A stretch of DNA of 64,000 bases from Streptomyces sp. WZ-12 (GTDB taxonomy: Bacteria > Actinomycetota > Actinomycetes > Streptomycetales > Streptomycetaceae). Positions 25,507-35,776 of this stretch are shown here, one piece after another. The translations under genes and the position numbers were made by a program. The stretch spans positions 62,001 through 126,000 of the forward strand of contig NZ_CP118575.1 of NCBI RefSeq assembly GCF_028898845.1. The letters run 5' to 3'. Numbering within the stretch: the stretch's first letter is position 1; every line of letters starts with the position of its first letter. The notes beneath the pieces are model-generated. The model ran no database searches. It worked only from the letters and a program-made list of their open reading frames with translations, and was not told the DNA's origin.

Positions 25507-26384
25507 TGGAGCTCATCGATGAGCATCCGCATCTGGGGGTCGAGCCCGTACTCCGGGAGATCTCCGTCCTTTCCGCCACCTACTACCGCTGGCGTCGAGC
25601 CGAGAGGGAACCGTGCGAGCGCAAACGTCGCGACGTCGAGCTGACCGAGCAGATCCGCAAGATTCACACGGACTCCGGTGGGATCTACGGCTCTCCCCGT
25701 GTACACGCCGTCCTCAAACGCAAGGGCGTCCACGTCGGCCGCAAGCGGGTCGAGCGCCTGATGCGCGAGGACGGTCTGGCGGGCGTGAGCCCTCGGCGCA
25801 AGGGGTTCACGCGCCGGGATCCGAAGGCTACCTTGGCCCCGGACCTGGTGGGCAGGGACTTCACCGCGCCGGCACCGAACCGGTTGTGGGTCACCGACCT
25901 GACCATGATCCCCACCGGCGAGGGGCCCCTGTGGCTCTCCGCGATCCGCGACGCCTTCTCCCGCCGGGTGGTCGCCTGGGAGACCTCCGCCCACGCCGAC
26001 GCGGACCTGGTGCTCACCGTGCTGGAGTACGCGCTCGCATCCCGCGAGGTCGAGCCCGGCACACTCATTCACCACGCCGATCACGGCTGTCAATACACGT
26101 CCATCAAACTCACAACACGCCCGCTCAGAGCGGGCATTGAGGCATCTATGGGATCGATCGGCGACAGCTTCGACAACGCCCTCGCCAAGAACCTGTGGTC
26201 CACGATCAAAACCGAGGGCATCCGCGGCCGCACCTTCACCACCAGGGCCGAAGCCAACCTCGCACTCTTCGAGTACATCGACGGCTTCTAACAACCCCCG
26301 CCGCATCCAAAAACGGCTCGGATACCTCAGCCCGATCGAGTACGAGGAAAAGTACTACGCCGAGCAGGCAACGACCGAACGAAC
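25503..26384 (+). pseudogene. IS3-family OrfB (copy D), frameshifted then interrupted
   Basis: The product is in frame through the DDE residues (LWVTDLTMIPTGEG, HHADHGCQYTS, NALAKNLWSTIKTE) until about 26289. There FEYIDGF is followed by a stop, where relatives read FYNPRR; one base is missing. The next frame continues as NPRRIQKRLGYLSPIEYEEK until IS21 begins at 26385. In the third triad region, AENLW of copy B is AKNLW here, so the catalytic Glu itself appears changed to Lys. That is an additional inactivating change. Confidence 0.8.
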
Positions 26385-26551
26385 TGTGGGCGATCACGAA
26401 ATTCCGCACCTCAGACGCCCCGTGCGTCACATAATTCCCAGCCCCGCGATCACGGAATTCCCCATGGGGATCGTGATCGCGGTCACAGGGTCCTCGCCGT
26501 CTGAAGGCGGACGCTTCCTTCGATCAAGTACGCGGTCGAAGGTGGCGCCAG

Positions 26552-28168
26552 ATGGCAAGGAGAACGTTCAGCGTGGTCGACATCACGGAGATCTACGTCC
26601 ACTGGTACGCGGGCCGCTCGCGAAGCGAGGTGGCCGCCTCGCTCGGCGTGGACCGCAAGACGATCGGGAAGTACCTGGCGCCGGCGGTGGCCGCCGGGAT
26701 AACCCCCGGCGGGCCGCCCATGACCGAGAAGGACTGGGCCGAGCTGATCAAGGGCTGGTTCCCCAAGCTCGCGGACAAGCGGCTGCGGCAGATCACCTGG
26801 CCCGAGATCGACAAGCACCGCGACTACATCGAGGGACTGCTCGGGACGGTGACCGTCTCGACGATCCACCAACGCCTGCGCGACGAGCACGAGTTGAACG
26901 TGTCGGTCGCCTCGTTGCGCCGCTGGGTCAAGGCGACGCTGCCCGAGGAATCGCGCCGCTCGCAGGTCACCGTGTTGCGGGACGAGGTCGAGCCGGGCTC
27001 GGAGGCCCAGATCGACTACGGTTTCCTCGGGCAGTGGATCAATCCGCGCTCGGGCAAGCGGCACCGGATCTGGGCGTTCGTCATGGTCCTGGCCGCCTCC
27101 CGGCACATGTTCGTGCGTCCCGTCCTTCACCTGGACCAGCACGCCTGGAGCGAGGCCCACGTCGAAGCGTTCAAGTTCTTCGGCGGCACGCCGCTGCGGC
27201 TGGTGCCGGACAACTTGAAGACCGGCGTCGAGAAGCCGGACCTCTACGACCCGAAGATCAACCGGTCTTATGCCGAACTCGCCGCGCATTACGGCACGTT
27301 GGTGGACCCAGCGAGGGCATTGAGACCCAAGGACAAGCCGAGGGTGGAGCGACCTATGCCCTATATACGTGATTCGTGGTGGAGGGGGCGGGAATTCACC
27401 TCTATCGACCAGATGCAGGCCGCCGCGATCGAGTGGTGCACGAACGTCGCGGGGCAGCGGCAGTGCCGCCCGCTGGGCGGGGCCGCACCACTGTCGGTGT
27501 TCGAGGCAGTCGAGAAGCCGGTGCTGCAGCCGTTGCCGCCGAGCGCGTTCGTGCTGGCCCGCTGGTCGACGGCGACCGTCGGCCCGGACATCCACATCAA
27601 GGTCGGCCGCACCCTCTACTCGGTGCCCTGGAAGCTGATCGGCAAGAAGGTCGACGTCCGCTCCACCGCCACGATGGTGCAGGTCTTCGACGACGGCCAG
27701 CTCGTCAAGACGCACGCCGCGCTGGAGCAGGGCAAGCGCACCGGCCAGAACGACTACCCGCCCGAGAAGATCGCTTTCCATATGCGCACCCCGGTCTGGT
27801 GCCGCAAGCAGGCAGCCCAAGTCGGCCCGTCCTGCGCCGAGTTGATCGCCGAGCTGCTGGAGATCAATGCGCTCTACCGGCTCCGCGCCGCCCAGGGAGT
27901 GCTCGGCCTGAAGGAGAAGTACGGGAGCGAGCGACTGGAGGCGGCCTGCGCGAAGGCCATCACGGTGGGCGATCCGTCCTACCGGACCGTCAAGGGCATC
28001 CTGATCGCCGGCACCGAGAGCGACCCGCAGCCCGAGTCCACCGGCGACGGCGGGGCCGCCGCGTTCCTGCACGGGCCGAAGCGGCTCTTCGCGGCCGACA
28101 TGACCCCCGGCACCGCGAACGGCGACCGCGGCGACCAGGGTCACGGCGACGCGGGAGAGGTGGCCTGA
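26552..28168 (+). CDS. istA: IS21-family transposase IstA
   Basis: This is a 538-residue protein with an N-terminal HTH (YAGRSRSEVAASLGVDRKTI). The integrase core has EAQIDYGFLGQWINPRSGKR (D), GTPLRLVPDNLKTGVEKPDL (D) and RPKDKPRVERPMPYIRD (E). The C-terminal beta domain (VGRTLYSVPWKLIGKKVDVR) is typical. The reading frame is intact. It is followed after one base by istB, the usual IS21 operon. IstA cuts and joins DNA, with IstB selecting the target. Confidence 0.93.
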   Translation: MARRTFSVVDITEIYVHWYAGRSRSEVAASLGVDRKTIGKYLAPAVAAGITPGGPPMTEKDWAELIKGWFPKLADKRLRQITWPEIDKHRDYIEGLLGTVTVSTIHQRLRDEHELNVSVASLRRWVKATLPEESRRSQVTVLRDEVEPGSEAQIDYGFLGQWINPRSGKRHRIWAFVMVLAASRHMFVRPVLHLDQHAWSEAHVEAFKFFGGTPLRLVPDNLKTGVEKPDLYDPKINRSYAELAAHYGTLVDPARALRPKDKPRVERPMPYIRDSWWRGREFTSIDQMQAAAIEWCTNVAGQRQCRPLGGAAPLSVFEAVEKPVLQPLPPSAFVLARWSTATVGPDIHIKVGRTLYSVPWKLIGKKVDVRSTATMVQVFDDGQLVKTHAALEQGKRTGQNDYPPEKIAFHMRTPVWCRKQAAQVGPSCAELIAELLEINALYRLRAAQGVLGLKEKYGSERLEAACAKAITVGDPSYRTVKGILIAGTESDPQPESTGDGGAAAFLHGPKRLFAADMTPGTANGDRGDQGHGDAGEVA

Positions 28169-28169
28169 G

Positions 28170-28910
28170 ATGAGCATCATGGACACCGCCCTGCGGGACG
28201 CGCTGCGGGCGCTGAAGCTGTCGGGCATGCTCGAAACCCTCGACGCCCGCCTCGCCCAGGCCCACGGCGGCGAGCTCGGGCACCTGGAGTTTCTGCAGAC
28301 CCTTTGCCAGGACGAGATCACCCGCCGCGAGACCGTCGCGCTCCAACGGCGCCTGCACCGAGCAAAGTTCGAGCAGGCCGTTACACTTGAGGAGTTCGAC
28401 TTCGCGGCTTCATCGAAGCTGCCCGCGGCCCAGATCCGCGACCTCGCCGCCCTGCGCTGGCTCCACACCGGCGAGTCCGTAATTTTGTTCGGACCCGTTG
28501 GCGTCGGGAAGACGCACGTCGCTCAGGCACTTGGTCACCTCGCGATCCGGCAGGGCGCGAACGTCCGCTTCGCCAAGACCAGCCGGGTCCTCGCGGACCG
28601 CACCTGGGACAAGCGCATGCGCGAGTTCATCCGGCCCGACGTGCTCATCCTCGACGACTTCGCGATGCGTCAGCTCACCGCGACGCAGGCCGACGACCTC
28701 TACGAGCTGGTTTCCGAGCGGCAAGGGCGGTCGCTGATCCTGACGAGTAACAGGGCGCCGAGTGACTGGTATCCGCTCTTCCCGAACCCCGTCGTCGCGG
28801 AGTCCCTACTCGACCGGCTCATCAACACCAGCCACCAGGTGATCATGAACGGCCCGAGCTACCGGCCCAACAAACGCCCCCGAGGAGGAGCCACGAAGAA
28901 GACAGACTGA
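28170..28910 (+). CDS. istB: IS21-family helper ATPase IstB
   Basis: This 246-residue AAA+ protein of DnaA/DnaC type has Walker A GPVGVGKTHVAQAL, Walker B VLILDDFAMRQL and sensor 1 SLILTSNRAPSDW. The start ATG lies directly after the istA stop. The frame is full length and intact. It loads onto target DNA and directs IstA. Confidence 0.93.
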   Translation: MSIMDTALRDALRALKLSGMLETLDARLAQAHGGELGHLEFLQTLCQDEITRRETVALQRRLHRAKFEQAVTLEEFDFAASSKLPAAQIRDLAALRWLHTGESVILFGPVGVGKTHVAQALGHLAIRQGANVRFAKTSRVLADRTWDKRMREFIRPDVLILDDFAMRQLTATQADDLYELVSERQGRSLILTSNRAPSDWYPLFPNPVVAESLLDRLINTSHQVIMNGPSYRPNKRPRGGATKKTD

Positions 28911-29066
28911 CCCTCGATCAGATAGACAAGAACCCGGCGAGGACCTGCGGAATTATGTGATCGCGGGGCTGAGGAATATCAAGATCGTTCACACGAACAA
29001 ACCTGAACACCCATCAACCCATCCCGACCTGCTGATCAGCACCTCCCGCACAGCGGGGGAAGCTCA

Positions 29067-29532
29067 CTTCGGGTCGGAGGTCATTCCGGCACGCACACAT
29101 GCTGTGGAAGTGGTCATCGAGGCACCGCAGCACAGCGAGGTCGCCATCGTGGCGCTGCGGATTGTGGTCGAGGCCCGGAATCCGATGACGATTGCCGACT
29201 CGATGCTCTGCCGGCCGGGCCCGCTTGATCTGCACTTCGAGGTCGATCTCGACGAGGATCCGCCGAACGTCCGGACCGCTGACGGCTCCGATCCTGACGT
29301 CCGGTCGCTCGGAACACTACCGCGCGGCGCGAAGGGGCTGTTCACGCTAGTGGCGCGGACCCAGTCATGGGACATCACCTGGCGCCTCCAGGTGGAATGG
29401 AAGTGCGGCCAACACTCCGGCGTGTTTACGTCGCCGCAGCTCAGGACTACAGGCGAGACGGGTTGGCGCCGATTCGACCCGACGGGCAAGGCAGAACCAG
29501 CCGACCCGAGCCTCCCTGAAATGACCTACTGA
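29067..29532 (+). pseudogene. conserved hypothetical protein, C-terminal part
   Basis: The frame is open from the IS3 copy D edge to 29532. The product has the pattern VVIEAPQHSEVAIVALRIVV, MLCRPGPLDLHFEVDLDEDP, FTLVARTQSWDITWRLQVEW and TTGETGWRRFDP. I recognise this as the C-terminal domain of a family of Streptomyces proteins of unknown function, predicted all-beta. The N-terminal part was removed by IS3 copy D. The apparent start at 28957 lies inside IS sequence and is not native. Confidence 0.6.
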
Positions 29533-29619
29533 TGGGGCGTCAGTTCCCCGAAAGGCCGTTCCCGACCGCAGGCATCGTCAGCGACTGAGCCGAATTACAT
29601 GACCGCCGACATCAGTGGC

Positions 29620-32027
29620 TCACGGCCCTGCGGGCCGGAGACCCGGCATGCCGAGGGTGACCGGCGCGATGCGAGCCAGTCGCTGGCTCTCTTCGCGTTT
29701 CTGACGGAGGAAGGTGAGGGTGAGGTTGATGCCCTCGATCTCTCCGAGCCAGCCCTCCTGCTCGGCACGGGCCCGGCGAGCCAGGAGATCGGTCTCGATC
29801 CCGTCGAGGCGAGGCAGCATCTTGGGGTTGATGTTGAGCATGGGACATCGCAAACAAGCGTGTTCATGCTGGCAAGGGGTGCCGTAGGGCCGAGCGCACC
29901 CGCCCAGTTCAACCTTTCGGTGGTCGAAGTGCTCTTCAAACCCGCGCCACTCGGTGTCAGTGGTCGGGCGGTACTCGTCTGCGGGGCGGGCCTGGCGGCG
30001 CCGGTCGAGAAAGCCCTGATAGTGGCGGACGACGTCTTCGTTGAACACGGCGACGTAGCCACGAGTTGTTTGCAGATTCAAGTGGCCAAGTAGGGCAGCG
30101 CCGATGTGGATCGGAAGACCGTGGTTCACCAGATCGGTGGCGAGCAGTCGACGGAAGTCATGTGGGGTGAAGTCGGCGGCGTGGAAGGCAGGATGGTGTT
30201 CTGCGAGTTCGCCGCAACGGCGTTTGAGCATGTTAACGACGGTGGTGTCGGAGATGACCTCGTGGTTCGTGCCGATCCGACGTTGGAACAGGAACGGCAT
30301 GGGAGCGCTGCTGCGGCGCTCGTGAGGGTCGTAGCGCGGTAGCAGTGGGATCGTACGGCCGTCCCGCGTGTGGCGCCGAACGATAGACGCGATGACGCCG
30401 AACAGTTCCGCGGACATAGGGATAACGCGTTCCCGGTCACTCTTGGATGGAGCGACTACGAGTAGAGCAATGACTTCCCCGCCCGGCCGTTGGTACTGCC
30501 GGATGCTGAGGTGGGTGAGTTCGAGCGCCTCTTCGATACGGACGCCCGAGTGACGGAGGACTTCGACGATCGCCCACTCCCAGAAAGCGGCGTCCTCGGC
30601 TGCCGTGACGTTGATGGACTTATCACCGATCTGGTCGCGGACACGGACGTTCGCGTTTCCTCCGAGCCTGACGCGTCGTTCATCGGCCCGGCTCCACAGC
30701 CTCTGGTAGATACGGCCGTCGAGGGTGATGGTCGCTCCGCCGGCGGCGGCAGCAGCTTGTCCCAAGAGCGCGTGGAGGTGGCTGTATCGGTTCTCCATGT
30801 GTTCCACGAGGGTCGCCAGCAGGGGCTGACGCCGACGGGTGCGATCATCCATACGCTCCTTGACTCGCCGCTTCCGGATTCCGTAGCCCCGGACCTCGGC
30901 GTCGGAGATGGGGCAGGGAGCGACCCAGACCGCCCACTGCTCGGGTTCTGCGGCAGCCCAGGCTGCAGATCGGCGTAGAACGCCCGGACGGCTCTGAGGA
31001 TGGGATCGAAGTCGCGTGCGCCCTTGCCGTCGGAACGCACCGCCGCCCGATCGCGCCATCGTTGGTAGAGCTCGCTGTCCAACCGCAGGTCTGGCTGGTC
31101 AGGGGCGAGATCTTCGATCGTGGACCAGAAGTGGCTCGCGAGGTGCCGGGAGAGATTGTCCAGTGTCGAGTAGTCCAGCTCGGGCTTGCGCCGGTCCAAG
31201 TAAGCGGTGAGCAACTGCCGGATGCCGGTGTGCCGGATCTCGTAGCGGTCGACCATCTCCTCGACCGTCAACCGTCCCGTCAGCAGCGCAGCTTTCAGCG
31301 TCGCGGGCCCGTGAGAGGGGAAGTGGCCCATCTCGTGGAGCACCTGCCAGGCGAGGTGTCCAGGAAACCGGCTTCCGGCGCCGCGTTGGCCGAGCACCAG
31401 CCCCTGACGGCGGCACTCCCACGCGTAGTGCAGGAACGACGACGGCGTCAGGTCTCCCAGCCCGATGCCTTGGGTGGTGAGAGCGACCGTGACGTCGAAT
31501 AGTGCGACCCCGTGGTGGACCGGGTTCACCGGCTTGTCCTGGACTGCGGCCCAGAAGTTGTCGAGCAGCGGGTCGTTCTGGGCGGTCAGGAAGCGCTGGC
31601 CGTAGTACAAGAACGTGTTCGAGCGAAAAGCTTCAAGGGACGGCTGGATGACCCGCAGACAGAACGGACAGGCCGTGCCCACCCCGATCTGGCTCTTCTC
31701 CTTGCGCGTCAATTGCAGATCGGCGACAGGGCGCCCGCGCTCGTTGAAGCCGCTGGCCTCCCACCGCTGCTGCCAGCTCTCGCCAGGGAAGTCTTCCAGA
31801 TACCGGAGGAGGTCCCGGGCACCGCGGCTTCGGCGCCAGCGATTGTCCGCTGAGTTCGTCGGCCACGTCGCGCGTATCACCGCAGCTACTTCCTCTGCGG
31901 AGGCGCAAGAGAGATCACCTTGAGGTCGCGGAGGAAAGGCCGGCGGCGGTGCCGGGGCGGCGTTCAGACTGACGAAACGGCTGCCGCCCTTCTTGCCCTG
32001 ACGGATCGTGGAGCCGGGCTCAGCCAC
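29620..32027 (-). pseudogene. large tyrosine recombinase (Tn554 TnpB-like), one frameshift
   Basis: It starts at the ATG 32027, overlapping the stop of the upstream recombinase, and reads MAEPGSTIRQGKKGGSRFVS. The N-terminal part includes CPFCLRVIQPSLEAFRSNTF. Near 30960 a one-base loss shifts the frame (LQPGLPQNP instead of LQAWAAAEPEQW). The catalytic half is intact in the next frame: HSGVRIEEALELTHL (Arg), FTPHDFRRLLATDLVNHGLP (HxxR) and LLGHLNLQTTRGYVAVFNED (His and Tyr). It ends with a zinc-ribbon-like C-terminus (CQHEHACLRCPMLNINPKML). Together with the neighbour it forms a Tn554-like recombinase pair. Confidence 0.75.
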
Positions 32028-32913
32028 CGAACACCGCCTTGATGTCGTCAGGGTTGTAACCGGTGGCGTAAGTGCGCTGCGGGCGGGGCCGCGTGTAGTG
32101 CTCCTGCAGCTTGTCGTGCATGTCCTCTACCCGCGCAGTCAGGTAGCGGCCGGTCGTGTCGAGATGCGCATGACGCAAGATCGTCTGTACCTCAGCGAGG
32201 GTGAGCCGTTCGTCCCCGGCCATCCGGGTCGCGGCCGTGTGCCTGGCGTCGTGCAGGGTCCAGTTCGTGCCGAGCTTGGCGTTGGCCCGCTGAAGGATGC
32301 GCCGCATCGCCCAGTAGGTCAAAGGTCGAGACTCACCACGGCGCGTGCGCCATATCGGCTGGTCCTGGCGTCGGCAGCCCGTCGGTGGCGAGGTAGCTGC
32401 CGAGATAGCGGAAGGCGTTCGGGGAGGCCGGCACGGGTTGGCGGATACGTGTGCCTTTGCTGATCACATAGATGAGTTGCCCCGGCCAGTCGACATCTCC
32501 GAGACCGACGGCCAGAAGCTCACTCGCCCTGGCCCCTGAAGAGACGTAGAACTCCAGCAGAGAGCGGTCGCGGTCGCAGCCCATCGCGGCGAATAGCTCA
32601 TCCCACTGATGATCCGGGATCGCCCGCGGAGCCTGGGCAGGCACCTTCTGCCGCAGCCGGCCCCGGCGGAAAGTCTGCGCCGGCTCCAGCGGGGAGCGAT
32701 GCGCGAGTGCTTGCCTGCGCCCTCTCGACGCCGGGACCGGATTCACGACCGGGCCGACCCCGAAGCGGGAGTGGAAGGCGTAGAAGCCACTGATCACGGT
32801 CAGGTTATGGTTGACCGTTCTGGGCGCGTAGCCCTCCCGCAGCGACGGTTTACCGGTCTTCACGTTCACCGATCCCGGCGGCGGTGTCAATCCCCTCGAA
32901 CTGTGGAGATCTT

Positions 32914-33846
32914 CTAAGCGACCAGCTCCAAGGTGGAGTTGGTGCGATGGTCGTGCTCGTAGTCGATCGGACTCTGATACCCACACACGCTGTGTAGTCG
33001 GTGCGTGTTGTAGAAGCCGGTGGTCCAGGTCGCGATCCGCAGCCGAGCCTCGGTGCGGGTGGCGAACGTGTGCCGGTGGACATACTCGACCTTGAGCACG
33101 CTGTTGAACGCCTCGCTGACGGCGTTGTCGAAACACGACCCGACGCGGCCCATGGACTGGGTCACGCCCAGGCGGCGACAGGCCCGGCGAAAGCGCCAGG
33201 AGACGTATTCGCTGCCGCGGTCGCTGTGAAAGATCACGCCCTTCACATCACCGCCGCGGGTGGCCGCGGCCATGTTCAAGGAGGCCACGACCAGTTCGGC
33301 GTCATGGCGGGCACTCATCGCGTAGCCGAGCAGTCGACGTGAGAACAGGTCGATGACGGTGGCCAGGTAGAGCTTGCCCTCACCGGTGGTGATCTCGGTC
33401 ATGTCACCGCACCACACCTGGTCCGGAGCGTCCGCGGTGAAGTCCCGGCGCACGAAGTCCGGGGCCGCCGGCCGTTTGCCGGGCCGGGTCAGCCCGCGCC
33501 GGCTGCGGACCTTCCGTCCGGCCAGGCCGAGTTGGGCCATCAGACGGGCGATGGTGTTCACCGAGACCCGCCAGCCCGCGCGGACCAGGACGAGCCAGAC
33601 CTTCGGGGAACCGTAGGTGCCGCCGGAGCCCTCGAAGATCCCCGTGATCGCGTCGGCCAACTGTCCGCGCCGGACCTCACGCGCGGTGGTGGGTCTGACG
33701 CGCCACTTGTAGAACCAGGACTCCGACACCCCCAGAACCTGGCAGGCCAGACGGTGCGGGACGCGGTGCTCGGTCCTCTGGTTACCGATGAACGCGGCCA
33801 GAGTGGCCGGGTCCGTCTCGGTCACTTCACCCAGAGGACCATGCAT
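32914..33846 (-). CDS. IS3-family OrfB transposase (copy F)
   Basis: This 310-residue integrase-core transposase is identical in sequence to copy E, with the DDE residues in VWCGDMTEITTGEG, IFHSDRGSEYVSWR and AVSEAFNSVLKVEY. It is an intact frame within a recently inserted element. Confidence 0.9.
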   Translation of the reverse strand: MHGPLGEVTETDPATLAAFIGNQRTEHRVPHRLACQVLGVSESWFYKWRVRPTTAREVRRGQLADAITGIFEGSGGTYGSPKVWLVLVRAGWRVSVNTIARLMAQLGLAGRKVRSRRGLTRPGKRPAAPDFVRRDFTADAPDQVWCGDMTEITTGEGKLYLATVIDLFSRRLLGYAMSARHDAELVVASLNMAAATRGGDVKGVIFHSDRGSEYVSWRFRRACRRLGVTQSMGRVGSCFDNAVSEAFNSVLKVEYVHRHTFATRTEARLRIATWTTGFYNTHRLHSVCGYQSPIDYEHDHRTNSTLELVA

Positions 33847-34151
33847 CGCTTGAGGACATCACGCTCCATCTCCAGCTCGCGTATCCGCTTGTTCTTCTCC
33901 GACATCTCCCGCCGCAGCCGCTCCAGCTCGGCGCGCTCGGCCTCGCGCATCCGTCCACCCGGCGCGGGCTCGGCCGGCCGGTCGGACGACGCCGACCCGT
34001 TGCGCCGCCACCGCGACACCCAGCTGTGCAGCGTGCCGGAGTGGACGCCGAGCTCCTCGGCGACCTCCGGGATCGACCTGCCCGTCTCGATCACAATGCG
34101 TACAGCACCCTCACGAAACTCAGGCGTGTACGTCCGTTGCTTGGACCCCAT
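33822..34151 (-). CDS. IS3-family OrfA (copy F)
   Basis: This 109-residue HTH plus coiled-coil protein (MGSKQRTYTPEFREGAVRIV) is identical to the copy E OrfA. It overlaps OrfB by 25 bp at the expected frameshift region. Confidence 0.88.
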   Translation of the reverse strand: MGSKQRTYTPEFREGAVRIVIETGRSIPEVAEELGVHSGTLHSWVSRWRRNGSASSDRPAEPAPGGRMREAERAELERLRREMSEKNKRIRELEMERDVLKRCMVLWVK

Positions 34152-34587
34152 GAACCCCAACTTCCCCTGCAATCACGGACTCCACGCTACGAGGGGAGGG
34201 ACAGCGGTGAGTCGTTCCGCCTACGGAGCCGCTGTGGGTTGCGGGCCTCTCTCAGCCAGCCCACGAGCAGCGCGACCTCAGCCTCGGTGGCCTTCTCCCA
34301 AGGCGTCTGCAAGACCCACAGCAGCCGGTGCCACCGCAACAGGTCATACCCGTAGCTACGGCATGTCAGGGGACTGACGTCCCCCAGCATCAAATCCCGC
34401 AAGTAGACGCTGACCGGCTCAACCTCTCTGGCGTCACCGTTCACACGACGAACGGAAGGTGGGGTGAGGACCCCGTCACCACCGCGCCAACCTCTGGAAC
34501 CGAGCGCTTTCCCTCCATCAGGGCACGTCTCACGTCTTCCACCACACCACGCTCCGGGAGAGACCAAGCGATCCGCTTGGCTCACGA

Positions 34588-34833
34588 TCAAGACATGGTG
34601 CAGTTAACAGGTCGGAACCACCGGAGCAGATCCATGCCGTACGACCGGATCGTGGTCGCCGGCCGAGTGGCCGCCTGCAACTCGGCGAAGAACGACGCGA
34701 CCGGAGCGACCGGGAGGCCGTTCGGATCGAGCAGGCTGTATGGCTCCTGCGGCTCGCCCGTCTCGACCAACCGTCCGATCTCAGGCAGTACAAAGCATGA
34801 CAGATCCCGCCCGGGACCCAGAGGATCAACCAT
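34588..34833 (-). pseudogene. N-terminal fragment of another tyrosine recombinase
   Basis: The product MVDPLGPGRDLSCFVLPEIG continues to SFFAELQAATRPATTIRSYG and MDLLRWFRPVNC, the core-binding N-terminus seen in the Tn554-like recombinases. It stops where the next recombinase begins. It duplicates the SPLTCRSYGYDLLRW element of its neighbour, so two recombinase genes were joined by deletion here. Confidence 0.6.
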
Positions 34834-34867
34834 GGCGGGGAAGCTAGCAGAAACAGGCTCTGACCTG

Positions 34868-35431
34868 CTAAAACGCTGGAGTTAGTTCAGTCAACGGGCC
34901 ACGGACGCGGGCGACGTTCTCGTGCACGATCACGCGTTCGTCGTCGCCGAGCTGGCGGTCACGCATCCCGGGGACGACCCGGCCAGCCGCCGCGACGAAC
35001 GCGTGGCAGGCGGTGACCAGGTCCAAGAACTCCACCGACCGGTCGATGTTGTGGATCGCGGGGGCGACGGGGCTGGTCTCCTCGAAGTGCTCGCGGGCTT
35101 GCCGACCCTGGTCGACCTGGGCCCGGTTGACCAGGTGGCGGACGGTGTCGTCCAACATCGCCTTGAAGGCGACGTCCGGCCTGCGCAGCAGGCCGGTGGT
35201 CACCTCGGCCGCGACGTGTTCGTCGCGGGTCAGCTCCTCGACGACCTTGATCTGGAAGCCTGCGGCGATCTTGGCGAGAGTGGTGTGCTCGCGCAGGTAG
35301 ACCAGCGCTACCAGGGCTCGTCCTGACGGACGAAGCTTGCAGTGGCGGTCACCCTCCTGGGTGACGATGAGCATGGTGACCCACTCCACGGGTGCGTGCG
35401 GTAGGTCCAGTGCGCAAGGATAGGTAACCAA
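34868..35431 (-). pseudogene. chimeric frame: IS5 transposase N-terminus joined to a DUF6192-like C-terminus
   Basis: The first part (MLIVTQEGDRHCKLRPSGRA, LVYLREHTTLAKIAAGF) is the N-terminal region of the IS427-like transposases also present at 16243. From about 35257 leftward the product changes to IKVVEELTRDEHVAAEVTTG, LLRRPDVAFKAMLDDTVRHL and VEFLDLVTACHAFVAAAGRV, which I recognise as the C-terminal part of DUF6192-type Streptomyces proteins. The frame stays open by chance. It is a deletion or insertion scar, not a designed fusion. Confidence 0.65.
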
Positions 35432-35776
35432 CGAGGCCCTCTGACTGACGAGTTGAGACGTGAGACATCTCGCTCAACAGTCCGAGGGCCTCGCCTGTTA
35501 CGGGTTTCGCTTCGTCACCCGATCAGTGGCCGGGCTGAAGAAGCTCACTGGACGCCCAAGCAAGCAGCACGGAACGCGCCGACCCACAAGTATTGACAAT
35601 TCCTCTGGACAAAGTCCCTCCCTGGCCAGGCGGCTTGACAAGACGCAGAGGCGTGAAAAGGCCGTACGGGCCAGGGAAGTCGTCACAACCTCCTCAGCCC
35701 GTACAGCTCTCCACGTCACAGTCCGGGCTCACGACCGCTGTCGCGCACCACGTCACAAGCCCTCAGTTCGGTTCGG
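35432..35776. other. IS5-like end remnant and non-coding sequence
   Basis: About 35440-35549 matches the upstream end of the IS5 element at 16243-17102 (GAGACGTGAGACATCTCGCT and an end repeat near 35534-35549). From 35550 to 35776 I see no gene. The stretch contains direct and inverted repeats of CTGGCCAGGCGG / GGGCCAGGGA type and lies downstream of the EF-hand gene. Confidence 0.5.

Larger units (their letters stand above)
26385..28993 (+). mobile_element. IS21-family element, copy 1, complete
   Basis: It is 2609 bp with ends TGTGGGCGATCACGAAATTC and (inverted) TGTGAACGATCTTGATATTC. It is flanked by the 5-bp direct repeat CGAAC (26380-26384 and 28994-28998). Further subterminal repeats of the GATCACGGAATTC / GATCACATAATTC type occur, as expected of IS21. 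Confidence 0.93.
25129..29066 (+). mobile_element. IS3-family element, copy D (diverged), split by IS21
   Basis: The left end TGAGGTTCCCCCG is at 25129 and the right end GGGGGAAGCTCA ends at 29066. It is related to copies A-C but clearly diverged across its length. IS21 copy 1 sits in its 3' end (26385-28993), and the tail of the IS3 element resumes at 28994. Confidence 0.88.
32885..34203 (-). mobile_element. IS3-family element, second subtype, copy F
   Basis: It is 1319 bp with ends TGTCAATCCCCTCG and inverted TGTCCCTCCCCTCG. It is flanked by the 4-bp direct repeat GCGG (32881-32884 and 34204-34207) and inserted in a tyrosine recombinase gene. It is practically identical to copy E. Confidence 0.93.
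32020..34591 (-). pseudogene. tyrosine recombinase (Tn554 TnpA-like), split by IS3 copy F and frameshifted
   Basis: The N-terminal core-binding part is at 34204-34591 (SPLTCRSYGYDLLRWHRLLW, EAEVALLVGWLREARNPQRL). IS3 copy F then intervenes with GCGG target repeats. The middle is at 32333-32884 (EGYAPRTVNHNLTVISGFYA, SSGARASELLAVGLGDVDWP with the first catalytic Arg). A frameshift near 32355 moves the HxxR box (LHDARHTAATRMAGDERLTL) and the Tyr box (LRHAHLDTTGRYLTARVEDM) to the frame ending at 32020. All catalytic residues are recognisable across the breaks. It overlaps the next recombinase by 8 bp. Confidence 0.78.

Noticed and set aside
26483..28468. A 661-codon minus-strand open frame
   Set aside because: It is antisense to the intact istA/istB genes of IS21 and has the usual composition of a GC-rich shadow frame.
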